Positions 17,769-25,353 of a stretch of 64,000 nt of DNA are shown piece by piece. The stretch is from DASRDR01 sp044867785 (GTDB lineage Bacteria > Methylomirabilota > Methylomirabilia > Rokubacteriales > DASRDR01): positions 1-64,000 of the forward strand of contig JBIOVM010000053.1 of NCBI GenBank assembly GCA_044867785.1. Reading direction: 5' to 3'. Every line of letters starts with the position of its first letter. Positions within the stretch are counted from its first letter, which is position 1. Below the pieces are notes generated by a model. The model was given only the letters and a program-made list of their open reading frames with translations. It ran no database searches and was not told the DNA's origin. Made by a program: the position numbers and the translations under genes.

Positions 17769-18554
17769 CTAATCGTCCACCAGTGCCACCGCGCGGACCC
17801 ATCCGCCGCTGGCGCGTGCGATCTTGATCGGAAACACCGAAACCCGGAAGCCGTGCGGCTTCGGGAGCTGGTCCAGGTTCGCGAGCTTCTCGATGTGGCA
17901 GTACTCGCGCTCCCGGCCGACGCGGTGGGCCGGCAGGAACGCCTCCCGGTTGCCCGCCTTGAGATCGTCCTTCATGAAGGCGATCGGGCGGTCGAAGCTC
18001 CAGGCGTCGATGCCGCACACCTTGACGCCCTGATCGAGGAGCCAGAGGGTTCCGTCGCGTCCCATGCCCGGCTGGCTGACCATGAAGTCGTGCTTGCGGT
18101 AGCGCTTGGTGGCGTCGGTCCGGATCAGGACGATGTCGTAGGGCTTGATGTGGTAGTCGATCGCGGCGACCGCCTGCTCGAGGTCGGCGACCGTGATGAG
18201 CTCGCCGGGCTTGCGATGGGTCAGGTCGAGCACCACGCCGTCGCCGAAGCACCACTCCAGCGGGATCTCGTCGATGCCGCGCGCGGGGCTGCCGCCGCAC
18301 GTCGGCCCGTAATGCCACGGCGAGTCCATGTGCGTTCCGCTGTGCGTGTTGAGCGTCACGTCCTCGGCGGACAGTCCGAAGCCGTCGGGGAGCAGGTCAG
18401 GGTCGAAGCCGTTGTTCTTGGCCGTCCGGCGGCCGCCCTCGTGGTGGTCCCAGTAGAAGATGTGCGGCGAGTCGCGGTCCATCGAGTAGTTCTCGAGTGG
18501 AACGCTCAGGTCGATGCAGCGGAAGCTCCGTCGTCCGGCCGCGCCTGCCTTCAT
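17769..18554 (-). CDS. cyclase-family metal-dependent hydrolase (kynurenine formamidase-like)
   Basis: A 261-residue member of the cyclase/KynB-like family, which hydrolyses N-formyl or cyclic amide/lactam bonds (kynurenine formamidase, isatin hydrolase). The metal-binding signature HSGTHMDSPWHY is complete near residues 98-109. The N-terminus CIDLSVPLEN is typical. Start: the ATG at 18554 has GGAGG 8 bases upstream, preferred over an upstream GTG at 18569 inside that same Shine-Dalgarno region. It is the last gene of the molybdenum hydroxylase cluster on the minus strand, which makes ring opening after hydroxylation a plausible role (inference). Confidence 0.9.
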   Translation of the reverse strand: MKAGAAGRRSFRCIDLSVPLENYSMDRDSPHIFYWDHHEGGRRTAKNNGFDPDLLPDGFGLSAEDVTLNTHSGTHMDSPWHYGPTCGGSPARGIDEIPLEWCFGDGVVLDLTHRKPGELITVADLEQAVAAIDYHIKPYDIVLIRTDATKRYRKHDFMVSQPGMGRDGTLWLLDQGVKVCGIDAWSFDRPIAFMKDDLKAGNREAFLPAHRVGREREYCHIEKLANLDQLPKPHGFRVSVFPIKIARASGGWVRAVALVDD

Positions 18555-18663
18555 CCCTCTCACCTCCACGGGGCGTCGTGGGCGGCGCCCGGGCTGATCG
18601 TGAACCCATCGACCGCGGGGGACGCCCGGCGCCGTTGCCGGTCGAGTGCTGCCCCGCGTGCCG

Positions 18664-19158
18664 TCATCCCTGCGCCGTCGGCGGCGGGCGCCCCGGCGCG
18701 TCCTTCTCGCTCGCCGCCTCGAGCCGGGCGCGGAGGCCGCTGGCGAAGGCCGTCGCCGTCTGTCGTGCCTTGCCCCGGATCACGCCGAGCCCCATCGAGG
18801 CCAGCTTGCCGGCGACGCCGACCTCGATCCGGTAGCCGACGACCGTGTCCTCCGGCCCGGCCGGCTCGAGCCGCAGCTCGGAGGTCAGCTTGACGCGCTC
18901 GCGGAGGCGCGCATCGACACCCTGAGCGACCGAGACGAGCCGGCGGGGCTCGTCGACGTCCGTGACCGTCACGTCCAGCGCAAACGAGAGGGTCAGGAAG
19001 GACACGCTGGAGCCGACGACCACGTGATACCGGCGATCGTCGTGGACGTCGATCCGCTCCACGCCGGGGACGCACGAGGCCACCTGCTCCGCGTCGCGCA
19101 GGAAGCTCCACACCCGCTCGATCGGCGCCCGGACCGTGAACCGGTCCTCGAAGATCAC
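18664..19158 (-). CDS. SRPBCC/CoxG-like protein
   Basis: A 164-residue START/Bet v1-like protein of the CoxG (carbon monoxide dehydrogenase subunit G) type. The N-terminus FEDRFTVRAPIERVWSFL and the segment CVPGVERID are the family's usual features. CoxG-type proteins accompany molybdenum hydroxylases and are thought to help membrane attachment or maturation; they are not catalytic. The gene starts with GTG and follows the 2Fe-2S subunit by 36 bases in the same operon. Confidence 0.87.
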   Translation of the reverse strand: MIFEDRFTVRAPIERVWSFLRDAEQVASCVPGVERIDVHDDRRYHVVVGSSVSFLTLSFALDVTVTDVDEPRRLVSVAQGVDARLRERVKLTSELRLEPAGPEDTVVGYRIEVGVAGKLASMGLGVIRGKARQTATAFASGLRARLEAASEKDAPGRPPPTAQG

Positions 19159-19194
19159 TGCCGACCGCTCCCGGGCCGCCCGCGGGGTAACGCG

Positions 19195-19713
19195 CTACGG
19201 CTCACGCAGCTCACCGCCATCGGCGCCAGACCGACGGCGGAGCACCGCGGCGGCGACCAGGATGGAGTCAACGATCTTCCGGTATCCCGTGCAGCGGCAC
19301 AGGTTCCCCATGAGCGCGTCGCGGACCGTAGCCTCGGAGGGTGCAGGCTCCCCCTCCAAGAGTTCGAGCGCCGTCATCAGCATCCCGGGCGTGCAGTAGC
19401 CGCACTGGAAGCCCCAGTGCTCGAGGAACGCCTCCTGGAGCGGGTGCATCCGTTGGTCGGCGGCAAGCCCTTCGACCGTGAGGACCTGGCGGCCGTCGAC
19501 GCGGAGCGCGAGCATGAGGCAGGCGCTCACCGACCGGCCGTCGACCAGGACCGTGCAGGCGCCGCACACCCCGATGTCGCAGGCCCGCTTGGTGCCCTTG
19601 AGCTTGAGCTCCTCGCGCAGCACGTCGAGGAGCAGGACGTATGCCGGCATCTCCAGCCACTGCTCCTCGCCGTTGACCCAAAAGTGCAGCGGGTGCCGCT
19701 CAGGCACGAGCAT
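19195..19713 (-). CDS. 2Fe-2S subunit of molybdenum hydroxylase (CoxS-like)
   Basis: A 172-residue small subunit of the xanthine oxidase/CO dehydrogenase family, carrying two [2Fe-2S] clusters that pass electrons from the molybdenum centre to FAD. The plant-ferredoxin cluster is seen in CDIGVCGACTVLVDGRSVSAC (about residues 46-66), and the second, alpha-helical cluster in CGYCTPGM and LCRCTGY. All eight cysteines are present. Length and domain order are normal. Its start overlaps the FAD subunit gene by 14 bases. Confidence 0.95.
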   Translation of the reverse strand: MLVPERHPLHFWVNGEEQWLEMPAYVLLLDVLREELKLKGTKRACDIGVCGACTVLVDGRSVSACLMLALRVDGRQVLTVEGLAADQRMHPLQEAFLEHWGFQCGYCTPGMLMTALELLEGEPAPSEATVRDALMGNLCRCTGYRKIVDSILVAAAVLRRRSGADGGELREP

Positions 19714-20572
19714 CTCCGGCCCGGGCCCAGGCGTGCCGGAGCGCGCGGCGGACGAGCACGCGGATCATCCGGCGCTTGTAGGCCTCCGAGCCGCGGGTGT
19801 CGGACACCGGCTGGGCCGCGTCGGCGTAGGCCTCGGCCGCCCGCCACACCCCGCGCGACACGTCGAGGGCCTCGCCCCGAAGCTCGGCGTCCACCACCGG
19901 CAGCGCGAGTGGCGTCGGCCCGGCGGCTCCCACCACCACGCGCGCCTCCGCGCACGCGTCGCTGGCCCGGCGGACCAGCGCGGCGACGGCGATCACCGGC
20001 TTGTCCGCGTGCGACTGGGGCGTGAACTTCAGATAACTGACGCCAGCCCTCGCCGGGGGCGCCGGGACACGTACCTCGGTCAGGATCTCGTCGGGGGCGA
20101 GCGTCGTCGTGAAGTAGTCTTGGAAGAGCTCCCCGACGCCGAGGCGGCGCTCGCCTCGCACGCTGTGGGCCGTGACCTCCGCCCCGAGGGCCACGAGCAG
20201 GCTGGGTGGATCGGAGGCGGCCTCGGCCCAGCAAAGATTCCCCCCGATGGTCGCCACGTTTCGGATCCGCCGGCTGGCGACCTGGGCGAGGACCTCGGCA
20301 AGCGCTGGCACGTGCGCCCGCACGAGCGGGTGCTCGACCAGCGCCTGGTGGGTGACCATCGCGCCGGTGGTCAGCACGCCGCCGTCCCACGACACGCCGC
20401 CGAGCGAGACCTGATCGAGGCTCACGATCTGATCGGCGTCCAGCAGCCCTTCCTTGAGGAGGATGGTCAGCGCCGTGCCGCCGGCCATCAGCCGCGCTCG
20501 GCGACCGTGCTCGGCCATCAGGCGGCACGCCGCCTCGAGGGTCCCCGGCCGGTGGTAGCCGATCGCCGTCAC
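19700..20572 (-). CDS. FAD-binding subunit of molybdenum hydroxylase (CoxM-like)
   Basis: A 290-residue medium subunit that takes electrons from the 2Fe-2S subunit and passes them to an acceptor. FAD-binding signatures are RLMAGGTALTILLK (about residues 28-41) and ATIGGNLCWAEAASDPP (about 112-128). A C-terminal CO dehydrogenase flavoprotein domain follows. The gene starts with GTG in a GTGA overlap with the large subunit's stop, so the two are translationally coupled. It belongs to the complex with 20569-22881 and 19195-19713. Confidence 0.94.
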   Translation of the reverse strand: MTAIGYHRPGTLEAACRLMAEHGRRARLMAGGTALTILLKEGLLDADQIVSLDQVSLGGVSWDGGVLTTGAMVTHQALVEHPLVRAHVPALAEVLAQVASRRIRNVATIGGNLCWAEAASDPPSLLVALGAEVTAHSVRGERRLGVGELFQDYFTTTLAPDEILTEVRVPAPPARAGVSYLKFTPQSHADKPVIAVAALVRRASDACAEARVVVGAAGPTPLALPVVDAELRGEALDVSRGVWRAAEAYADAAQPVSDTRGSEAYKRRMIRVLVRRALRHAWARAGDARA

Positions 20573-22881
20573 GCCGCCCCTCCGTCCTCGGCCAGCGCCT
20601 GGACGATCTTCTCCGGCGTGGCGGGAAGATCCCGGATGCGCACGCCCACCGCGTCCGCGATCGCGTTGACGATGGCCGCCGCCACCGGGATGGTGGCCGG
20701 CTCGGCCACGCCCTTGGCGCCGTACGGGCCCTCCGGGTCCGGCTTCTCGACGAGCACGGTCTCGATCGTTTCCGGCATGTCGAGGGCGGCCGGGATCTTG
20801 TAGTCGTGGAAGTTGGACAGCGCGGTGTGCCCGTCGTCGGCGAACAGGGTCTCGGTCAACGCGAAGCCGAGCCCCTGGGCGATGCCCCCCTCGACCTGTC
20901 CCTCGACGCCCCGCGGGTTGATGGCCCGGCCGATGTCGTGGGCCGCCACGACCCGAAGGACCCGCACCTGACCCGTCTCCTGATCGACCTCCACCTCCGC
21001 GCCGTGGAAGCCGAAGGCGTACGCGGCCGACTTGTTACCGTAGCCCTGCGCGTTCGGCTGCTCGGTCGGCGGGTCGTAGAAGTGCTCGGCGATCAGCTGG
21101 CTGCCGCCGTGACGGTAGTGCGCGGCCCGAGCGACGTCGGCCACGCTCACGCCCCGCTCGGGCTCCGCGCGCACGAACACCCGACCGTCCGCGGCAGCGA
21201 GCGCGTCGGGGTCGGCTCCCAGCAACTCGCAGGCGATCGCGAGCATCCGGTCCCTCAGCTTGCGGCCGGCGCCGGCGACGGCGTTGCCCGCGATGAACGT
21301 GTTGCGGCTGCCGTGCGTGCCGAGGTCCCACGGGATCAGGTTGGTGTCGGAGCTCTCGACCCGCACCGAGCCGTACGGCACGCCGACGGTCTCGGCCGCA
21401 ACCTGGGCAACGACAGTCGCGCCGCCCTGGCCGATCTCCTGACCGCCCGTCATCACCTGGAGCGTCCCATCGTCCTCCAGCTTGAGGATGGCGCCGCAGC
21501 CGTCGCTGTTGCCGTGGACCCGAGTCCCGCCCGCCGGGCCGAAGAGCCCGGCGATGCCGACCCCACGGCCCCTCGGCCGCTCGACGTGGATGGCGAGCCG
21601 CTCGGCCACCGCCTCCAGGCACTCGCGCTGCGCGCAGGTGCCGAAGCGGAACCCGAGCGCGGAGACGTCGCCCGGGGCGTAGAGGTTTCGCCGCCTCAGC
21701 TCGATCACGTCGAGCCCCAGCTCCGCGGCCGCCTCGTCGATCAGGCTATCGACCGCGAAGGTGCCCTGAGGATTGCCGTAGCCGCGGTACGCGCCGCCGT
21801 ACGGCTTGGTGGTGTAGACGATGGTCGCCTCGAAGCGGAACGCCGGCACCCTGTAGATCGTGAAGGGGTTCGTCCCGGCGACGCTCGCCACGCCGGTGGC
21901 CTGGCTCAGGTACGCGCCGCTGTCGACGACAGCCCGAGCCTCGAGGGCCGTGATCCGGCCGTCGCGCCGGAGGCCGATGCGGCAGTCGAAGCGGAACGGG
22001 TGGCGGAAGCGAGTGGCCTGGAACTCCTCGGCGCGCGTGTAGACGATCGCAACGGGCCGCCGTGTCCGGAGGGAGAGCAGCGAGGCGATCGGGTCGGGGG
22101 CGTGCATCTCCATGCGGCTGCCGAACCCGGCGCCCATCGTCGTCTTGATGATCCGGACCTTGCCCTCCGGGAGCCCCAGGACGTCGGCCAAGTGCGCGCG
22201 CAGCTGGAACGGCATCTGGGTCGACGACCAGAGGGTGACCACGCCCGATACCGGGTCGTAGCTCGCCACCGCCTGGTGGGGCTCGAGGCACGAGGGCGCC
22301 ACCGCGTGCGTCGAGTAGCGACGCTCCACCGTGACGTCGGCCTCCCGCCAGCCCCGCTCGATGTCGCCGGCGCCGCGGCGCACCACGGCGGCGACGTTCC
22401 CCGGGACGTCGTCGTGGACGAGCGGGGCGCCCGCGGCCAGCGCCTCGTCCACGTCGAACACGGGCGGCAGCTCTTCGTACTCCACGTCGATCAGCGAGAG
22501 CGCCTCCAGCGCGATGTCCCCGTCGGTGGCGGCGATGGCGGCCACCTCGTCCCCGACGAAGCGCACCTTGTCGGTCTCGAGCGGTAGCTTGTCCGCGAAC
22601 CTCGGACCCTGGTGCTTGAAGAACCCGTAGCGGATGCGCGGGGTGTCGGCGCCGGTGAGGACGGCGCGGACGCCCGGCACCCGGCGGGCGCGCGCCGCGT
22701 CGATGGAGCGGATCCGGGCGTGGGGCAGGGGACTCCTGAGGACCTTGGCGACGAGCATGCCCGGCAGCTCCACGTCGACGCCGTACACGGCGCGCCCTAG
22801 AACCTTGTCGGGACCGTCCAGCCGGGCGACCCCGCTCCCCACGACCGGGCCGCGCGGCGCCGCGTCCCCCGACGCCGACAT
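20569..22881 (-). CDS. Molybdopterin-binding large subunit, xanthine dehydrogenase/aldehyde oxidase family
   Basis: A 770-residue catalytic subunit that binds the molybdopterin cofactor and hydroxylates a substrate carbon with water. The N-terminal a/b-hammerhead domain (about residues 20-130) precedes the large Mo-binding domain. Motifs: GGAYRGYGNPQG (active-site loop), GGQEIGQGG (cofactor contact) and the catalytic Glu in KGVAEPATIP near the C-terminus. The loop is AYRGYG, not the AYRCSFR of true aerobic CO dehydrogenase, so a carbon monoxide role is unlikely. Aldehyde or N-heterocycle hydroxylation is more plausible. It is followed by the FAD, Fe-S and CoxG-like genes and preceded by the regulator by 3 bases. 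Confidence 0.94.
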   Translation of the reverse strand: MSASGDAAPRGPVVGSGVARLDGPDKVLGRAVYGVDVELPGMLVAKVLRSPLPHARIRSIDAARARRVPGVRAVLTGADTPRIRYGFFKHQGPRFADKLPLETDKVRFVGDEVAAIAATDGDIALEALSLIDVEYEELPPVFDVDEALAAGAPLVHDDVPGNVAAVVRRGAGDIERGWREADVTVERRYSTHAVAPSCLEPHQAVASYDPVSGVVTLWSSTQMPFQLRAHLADVLGLPEGKVRIIKTTMGAGFGSRMEMHAPDPIASLLSLRTRRPVAIVYTRAEEFQATRFRHPFRFDCRIGLRRDGRITALEARAVVDSGAYLSQATGVASVAGTNPFTIYRVPAFRFEATIVYTTKPYGGAYRGYGNPQGTFAVDSLIDEAAAELGLDVIELRRRNLYAPGDVSALGFRFGTCAQRECLEAVAERLAIHVERPRGRGVGIAGLFGPAGGTRVHGNSDGCGAILKLEDDGTLQVMTGGQEIGQGGATVVAQVAAETVGVPYGSVRVESSDTNLIPWDLGTHGSRNTFIAGNAVAGAGRKLRDRMLAIACELLGADPDALAAADGRVFVRAEPERGVSVADVARAAHYRHGGSQLIAEHFYDPPTEQPNAQGYGNKSAAYAFGFHGAEVEVDQETGQVRVLRVVAAHDIGRAINPRGVEGQVEGGIAQGLGFALTETLFADDGHTALSNFHDYKIPAALDMPETIETVLVEKPDPEGPYGAKGVAEPATIPVAAAIVNAIADAVGVRIRDLPATPEKIVQALAEDGGAA

Positions 22882-22884
22882 TCC

Positions 22885-23448
22885 TCAGCCCTCCGCCGAC
22901 ACGACGAGCGCCAGCGCCGGCGCGCGGCCGAGCGCGCGCGCCCCGTGCGGCAGCTGGTTGTCGAAGTAGGCGCTGTCGCCCGGGCCCAGGACGTGCCGTT
23001 CGCGATCGTGGTGGAGCTCCACCCGGCCCCGCAGGACGAACAGGAAAGCCTCCCCTCCGTGCGAGCGACGGGGCGCCTCGGCCAGGCCGGGCGGGTAGGT
23101 GACCAGGAACGGCTCCATCCGCTTCTCGAGCCGCCGGTGGCCCAACGCCTCGTAGGCGTAGCCGATGGCGGTGTCCGCGCCGGCGATGGGCTTCCCCTCG
23201 CGGCGGCGGATAATCACGCAGGGCGGATCGCTGCTGGCTCCGATCAGGTGACCCACCGTCGTGTCGAGCGCCGCGGCGACGTTGGCGAGGGTCGCGATCG
23301 GCGACGAGACACGGCCGTTCTCGATCTTGCTCACCAGGCTTCGGGAGATGCCGGCCTTGCCGGCGACGCCGTCGAGGCTGAGGCCGCGCCGCTGGCGCAG
23401 CCGGCGGATCCGGCGTCCGATCACCTCGATGACGTGGTGGCGTTTCAC
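22885..23448 (-). CDS. XRE-family regulator with C-terminal cupin
   Basis: A transcription factor of the XRE-cupin (PuuR/HipB-like) type. The N-terminal helix-turn-helix covers GRRIRRLRQRRGLSL to GISRSLVSKIENGRV. The C-terminal cupin (about residues 95-185) contains HGGEAFLFVLRGRVELHH and GDSAYFDNQLPHGAR and would sense a small ligand. I start it at the GTG at 23448 (187 residues): the alternative ATG at 23487 has no Shine-Dalgarno and lies within a promoter-like -10 hexamer. It heads the molybdenum hydroxylase operon and probably controls it and itself. A perfect dyad lies right before the start. Confidence 0.88.
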   Translation of the reverse strand: MKRHHVIEVIGRRIRRLRQRRGLSLDGVAGKAGISRSLVSKIENGRVSSPIATLANVAAALDTTVGHLIGASSDPPCVIIRRREGKPIAGADTAIGYAYEALGHRRLEKRMEPFLVTYPPGLAEAPRRSHGGEAFLFVLRGRVELHHDRERHVLGPGDSAYFDNQLPHGARALGRAPALALVVSAEG

Positions 23449-23451
23449 GCT

Positions 23452-23477
23452 GTTTCCCGTCGCGATACCGAGGAAAC
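23452..23477. promoter_or_regulatory. Candidate operator dyad for the XRE-cupin regulator
   Basis: GTTTCC (23452-23457) and GGAAAC (23472-23477) form a perfect 6-bp inverted repeat with a 14-base spacer, located between the putative -10 and the GTG start of the regulator. A dyad at this position beside an XRE gene fits autorepression and control of the operon. Support is positional only. Confidence 0.4.
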
Positions 23478-23485
23478 TCGGCGGC

Positions 23486-23515
23486 ATGGTAGCGATCGCC
23501 GGGTCGGGAAGTCAA
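23486..23515 (-). promoter_or_regulatory. Putative promoter of the molybdenum hydroxylase operon
   Basis: On the minus strand: -35 TTGACT (23510-23515, 5 of 6), 18-base spacer, -10 TACCAT (23486-23491, 4 of 6). The -10 includes the first ATG of the open frame, which argues that translation begins at the downstream GTG at 23448. Confidence 0.42.
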
Positions 23516-23588
23516 GGGCCGTTGCCGAGACGATGCGGCGCGGGCCGCGTTCCCGTCGCCGGCCGGCGTATACTTTCCCGGGGATCCG

Positions 23589-24347
23589 ATGAGCGCGCGG
23601 CGGGTCGAGGGCAAGGTGGCGCTGATCACCGGCGGGAGCCGGGGCATCGGGCGCGAGATCGTGCTGACCCTCGCCCGCGAGGGCGCGGCGGTCGGCGTGA
23701 ATCACTTCCCGGACGAGGCGGAGACCGCGCGGGCCCGCGCGCTGATGGACGAGCTCTCCGGTCTCGGCGCCCGGGCCGTCGCGCTCCCGGCCGACGTCAC
23801 CGACGGCGCGGCCATGCGCGAGGCCGGACGTCGCCTGGTAGAGGCGCTCGGCCAGGTCGACGTTGTCGTCACCAACGCCGGCGTGATCGACCGTCGGCCC
23901 TTCGTTGACGTGACCGAGGCCGACTGGAGCCGCGTGATCGACGTGAACCTGAAGGGCACCTTCAACGCCATCCAGGCGGTCCTCCCGTACCTCGTGCGCC
24001 AGGGGCACGGCAAGATCGTGACCGTGGCCTCCGAGCTGGCGCTGATCGGGCGCGCGGGCGCCGCCGCCTACGCGGCCTCCAAGGCGGGCGTCATCGGGCT
24101 CACGAAATCCCTCGCCCGCGAGCTCTCACACCTTGGGATCCACGTCAACGCGGTCGCGCCCGGGCCGGTCGACACCGATATGCTGCGCTCCAACCCGGAG
24201 TTCCGGTACGAGAACCGGTTGAACGTGCCGCTCCGCCGCTGGGGGCATCCGCGGGACATCGCGCTGACCGTCCTGTTCCTGGCGTCTGCCGAGAGCGACT
24301 TCTACGCCGGTCAGGTCCTGAGCCCGAACGGCGGCGTCGTGATGTAG
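23589..24347 (+). CDS. SDR-family oxidoreductase (FabG-like)
   Basis: A 252-residue short-chain dehydrogenase/reductase. The nucleotide-binding GGSRGIGRE is near residues 16-24, the NAG-type motif is TNAGVI, and the catalytic tetrad is visible as Asn in DVNLKGTFN, Ser in VASELALIG and YAASK (Tyr/Lys) about residues 158-162. An acidic/basic specificity position (NHFPDEA) suggests NADP or NAD cannot be decided by eye. A TATACT -10-like hexamer lies at 23569-23574 close to the start. The gene is divergent from the regulator and probably part of the same pathway as the molybdenum hydroxylase (inference). Confidence 0.93.
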   Translation: MSARRVEGKVALITGGSRGIGREIVLTLAREGAAVGVNHFPDEAETARARALMDELSGLGARAVALPADVTDGAAMREAGRRLVEALGQVDVVVTNAGVIDRRPFVDVTEADWSRVIDVNLKGTFNAIQAVLPYLVRQGHGKIVTVASELALIGRAGAAAYAASKAGVIGLTKSLARELSHLGIHVNAVAPGPVDTDMLRSNPEFRYENRLNVPLRRWGHPRDIALTVLFLASAESDFYAGQVLSPNGGVVM

Positions 24348-24390
24348 GCCCGTGGGCGCACGGGCTCGGACCGAATACACGGGAGGTGAG

Positions 24391-25353
24391 ATGAGAGCAC
24401 GACGAGCACTGGGCGCGGAGATCGTCCCGCCCATCCGCTGGCCAAAGGGCAACCGCGCGGCGGTCTGCCTCACCTTCGATCTCGACGCGGAGACGGCGTG
24501 GATCTCCCGAGACCCCGAGAACCTCCACCGCCTGGCGGTGATGTCGCAGGGCGCGTACGGGCCGAAGGTCGGCGTCCCGCTCCTGCTCGAGTTCCTGGCC
24601 CGGAACGGCCTCCGCGCGACGTTCTTCGTCCCCGGCTGGACCGCCGAGCGCTACCCGGACGTCGTGGCCGAGATCCACCGCCAGGGACACGAGGTGGGCC
24701 ATCACGGGTACCTCCACGAGGCGCTGGAGGGGCGGAGCCGTGAGGAGGAGGAGGAGATCCTGCTGAAGGGGATGCGCATCCTGGAGGGGATCACCGGAGA
24801 GCGTCCGGTGGGCTACCGCGCCCCCCGCTACGAGATCAGCCACGACACGGTGAGCCTCCTGCGGACCCACGGCTTCGTCTACGCCACCAACCTCCAGGAC
24901 ACGATCTGGCCGTACCTCCATCCCGGGACGCCGCCGCTCGTCGAGCTGCCGACCACCTGGATCCTCGACGACGGTCCGTACTTCGCCTACGGCATCCGGC
25001 CGCCGCTCTACCGGCAGATCTACCCGCCAGCGGCAGTCCTCTCGACGTGGAAGGACGAGTTCCGGGGGATGCACGCCCTGGGCGGCGCGTTCACGCTGAT
25101 CCTCCACCCCCAGTTCATCGGCCGGCCGTCCCGCGTGCTGATGCTGGAGGCGCTGATCGACTACGTCCGCACCTTCCCCGGGGTCTGGCTCACGCACGGC
25201 CTCGAGCTGGCCCGCTGGGCGGCCAGCGACGCCGCCGGCACCGGCACCGACGGCCGGCCGCGCGCGCCGGCCGCCGAGCCCCCGTCGGCTACCCGCGCGC
25301 GTGCTCGAGCCAGTAGTGGTAGGTCTTCGCGACGGCGGTCACGACGTTCTTGA
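24391..25353 (+). CDS. NodB-type polysaccharide deacetylase family protein (HpPgdA/cyclic imidase-like)
   Basis: A 320-residue metal-dependent deacetylase-fold enzyme. The NodB motif 1 is seen in CLTFDLDAE (metal Asp), motif 2 in GHEVGHHGYLHE (HxxxH), motif 3 in GYRAPRYEIS and the late His in LILHPQF. The FDxDAE and GYRAP forms match the subgroup including Helicobacter PgdA and bacterial cyclic imide hydrolases/allantoinase PuuE, which act on small cyclic amides. No signal peptide is present, so a cytoplasmic small-molecule role is likelier than peptidoglycan. The ATG at 24391, preceded by GGGAGGTGAG, is chosen over a GTG at 24352. The last residues (Arg/Ser-rich) overlap the convergent gene by 65 bases. 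Confidence 0.86.
   Translation: MRARRALGAEIVPPIRWPKGNRAAVCLTFDLDAETAWISRDPENLHRLAVMSQGAYGPKVGVPLLLEFLARNGLRATFFVPGWTAERYPDVVAEIHRQGHEVGHHGYLHEALEGRSREEEEEILLKGMRILEGITGERPVGYRAPRYEISHDTVSLLRTHGFVYATNLQDTIWPYLHPGTPPLVELPTTWILDDGPYFAYGIRPPLYRQIYPPAAVLSTWKDEFRGMHALGGAFTLILHPQFIGRPSRVLMLEALIDYVRTFPGVWLTHGLELARWAASDAAGTGTDGRPRAPAAEPPSATRARARASSGRSSRRRSRRS

Noticed and set aside
19195..22881. Aerobic carbon monoxide dehydrogenase
   Set aside because: Subunit layout is CoxMSL-like, but the large subunit has AYRGYG rather than the AYRCSFR loop of form I CO dehydrogenase, and the gene order and neighbours fit an N-heterocycle or aldehyde hydroxylase better.
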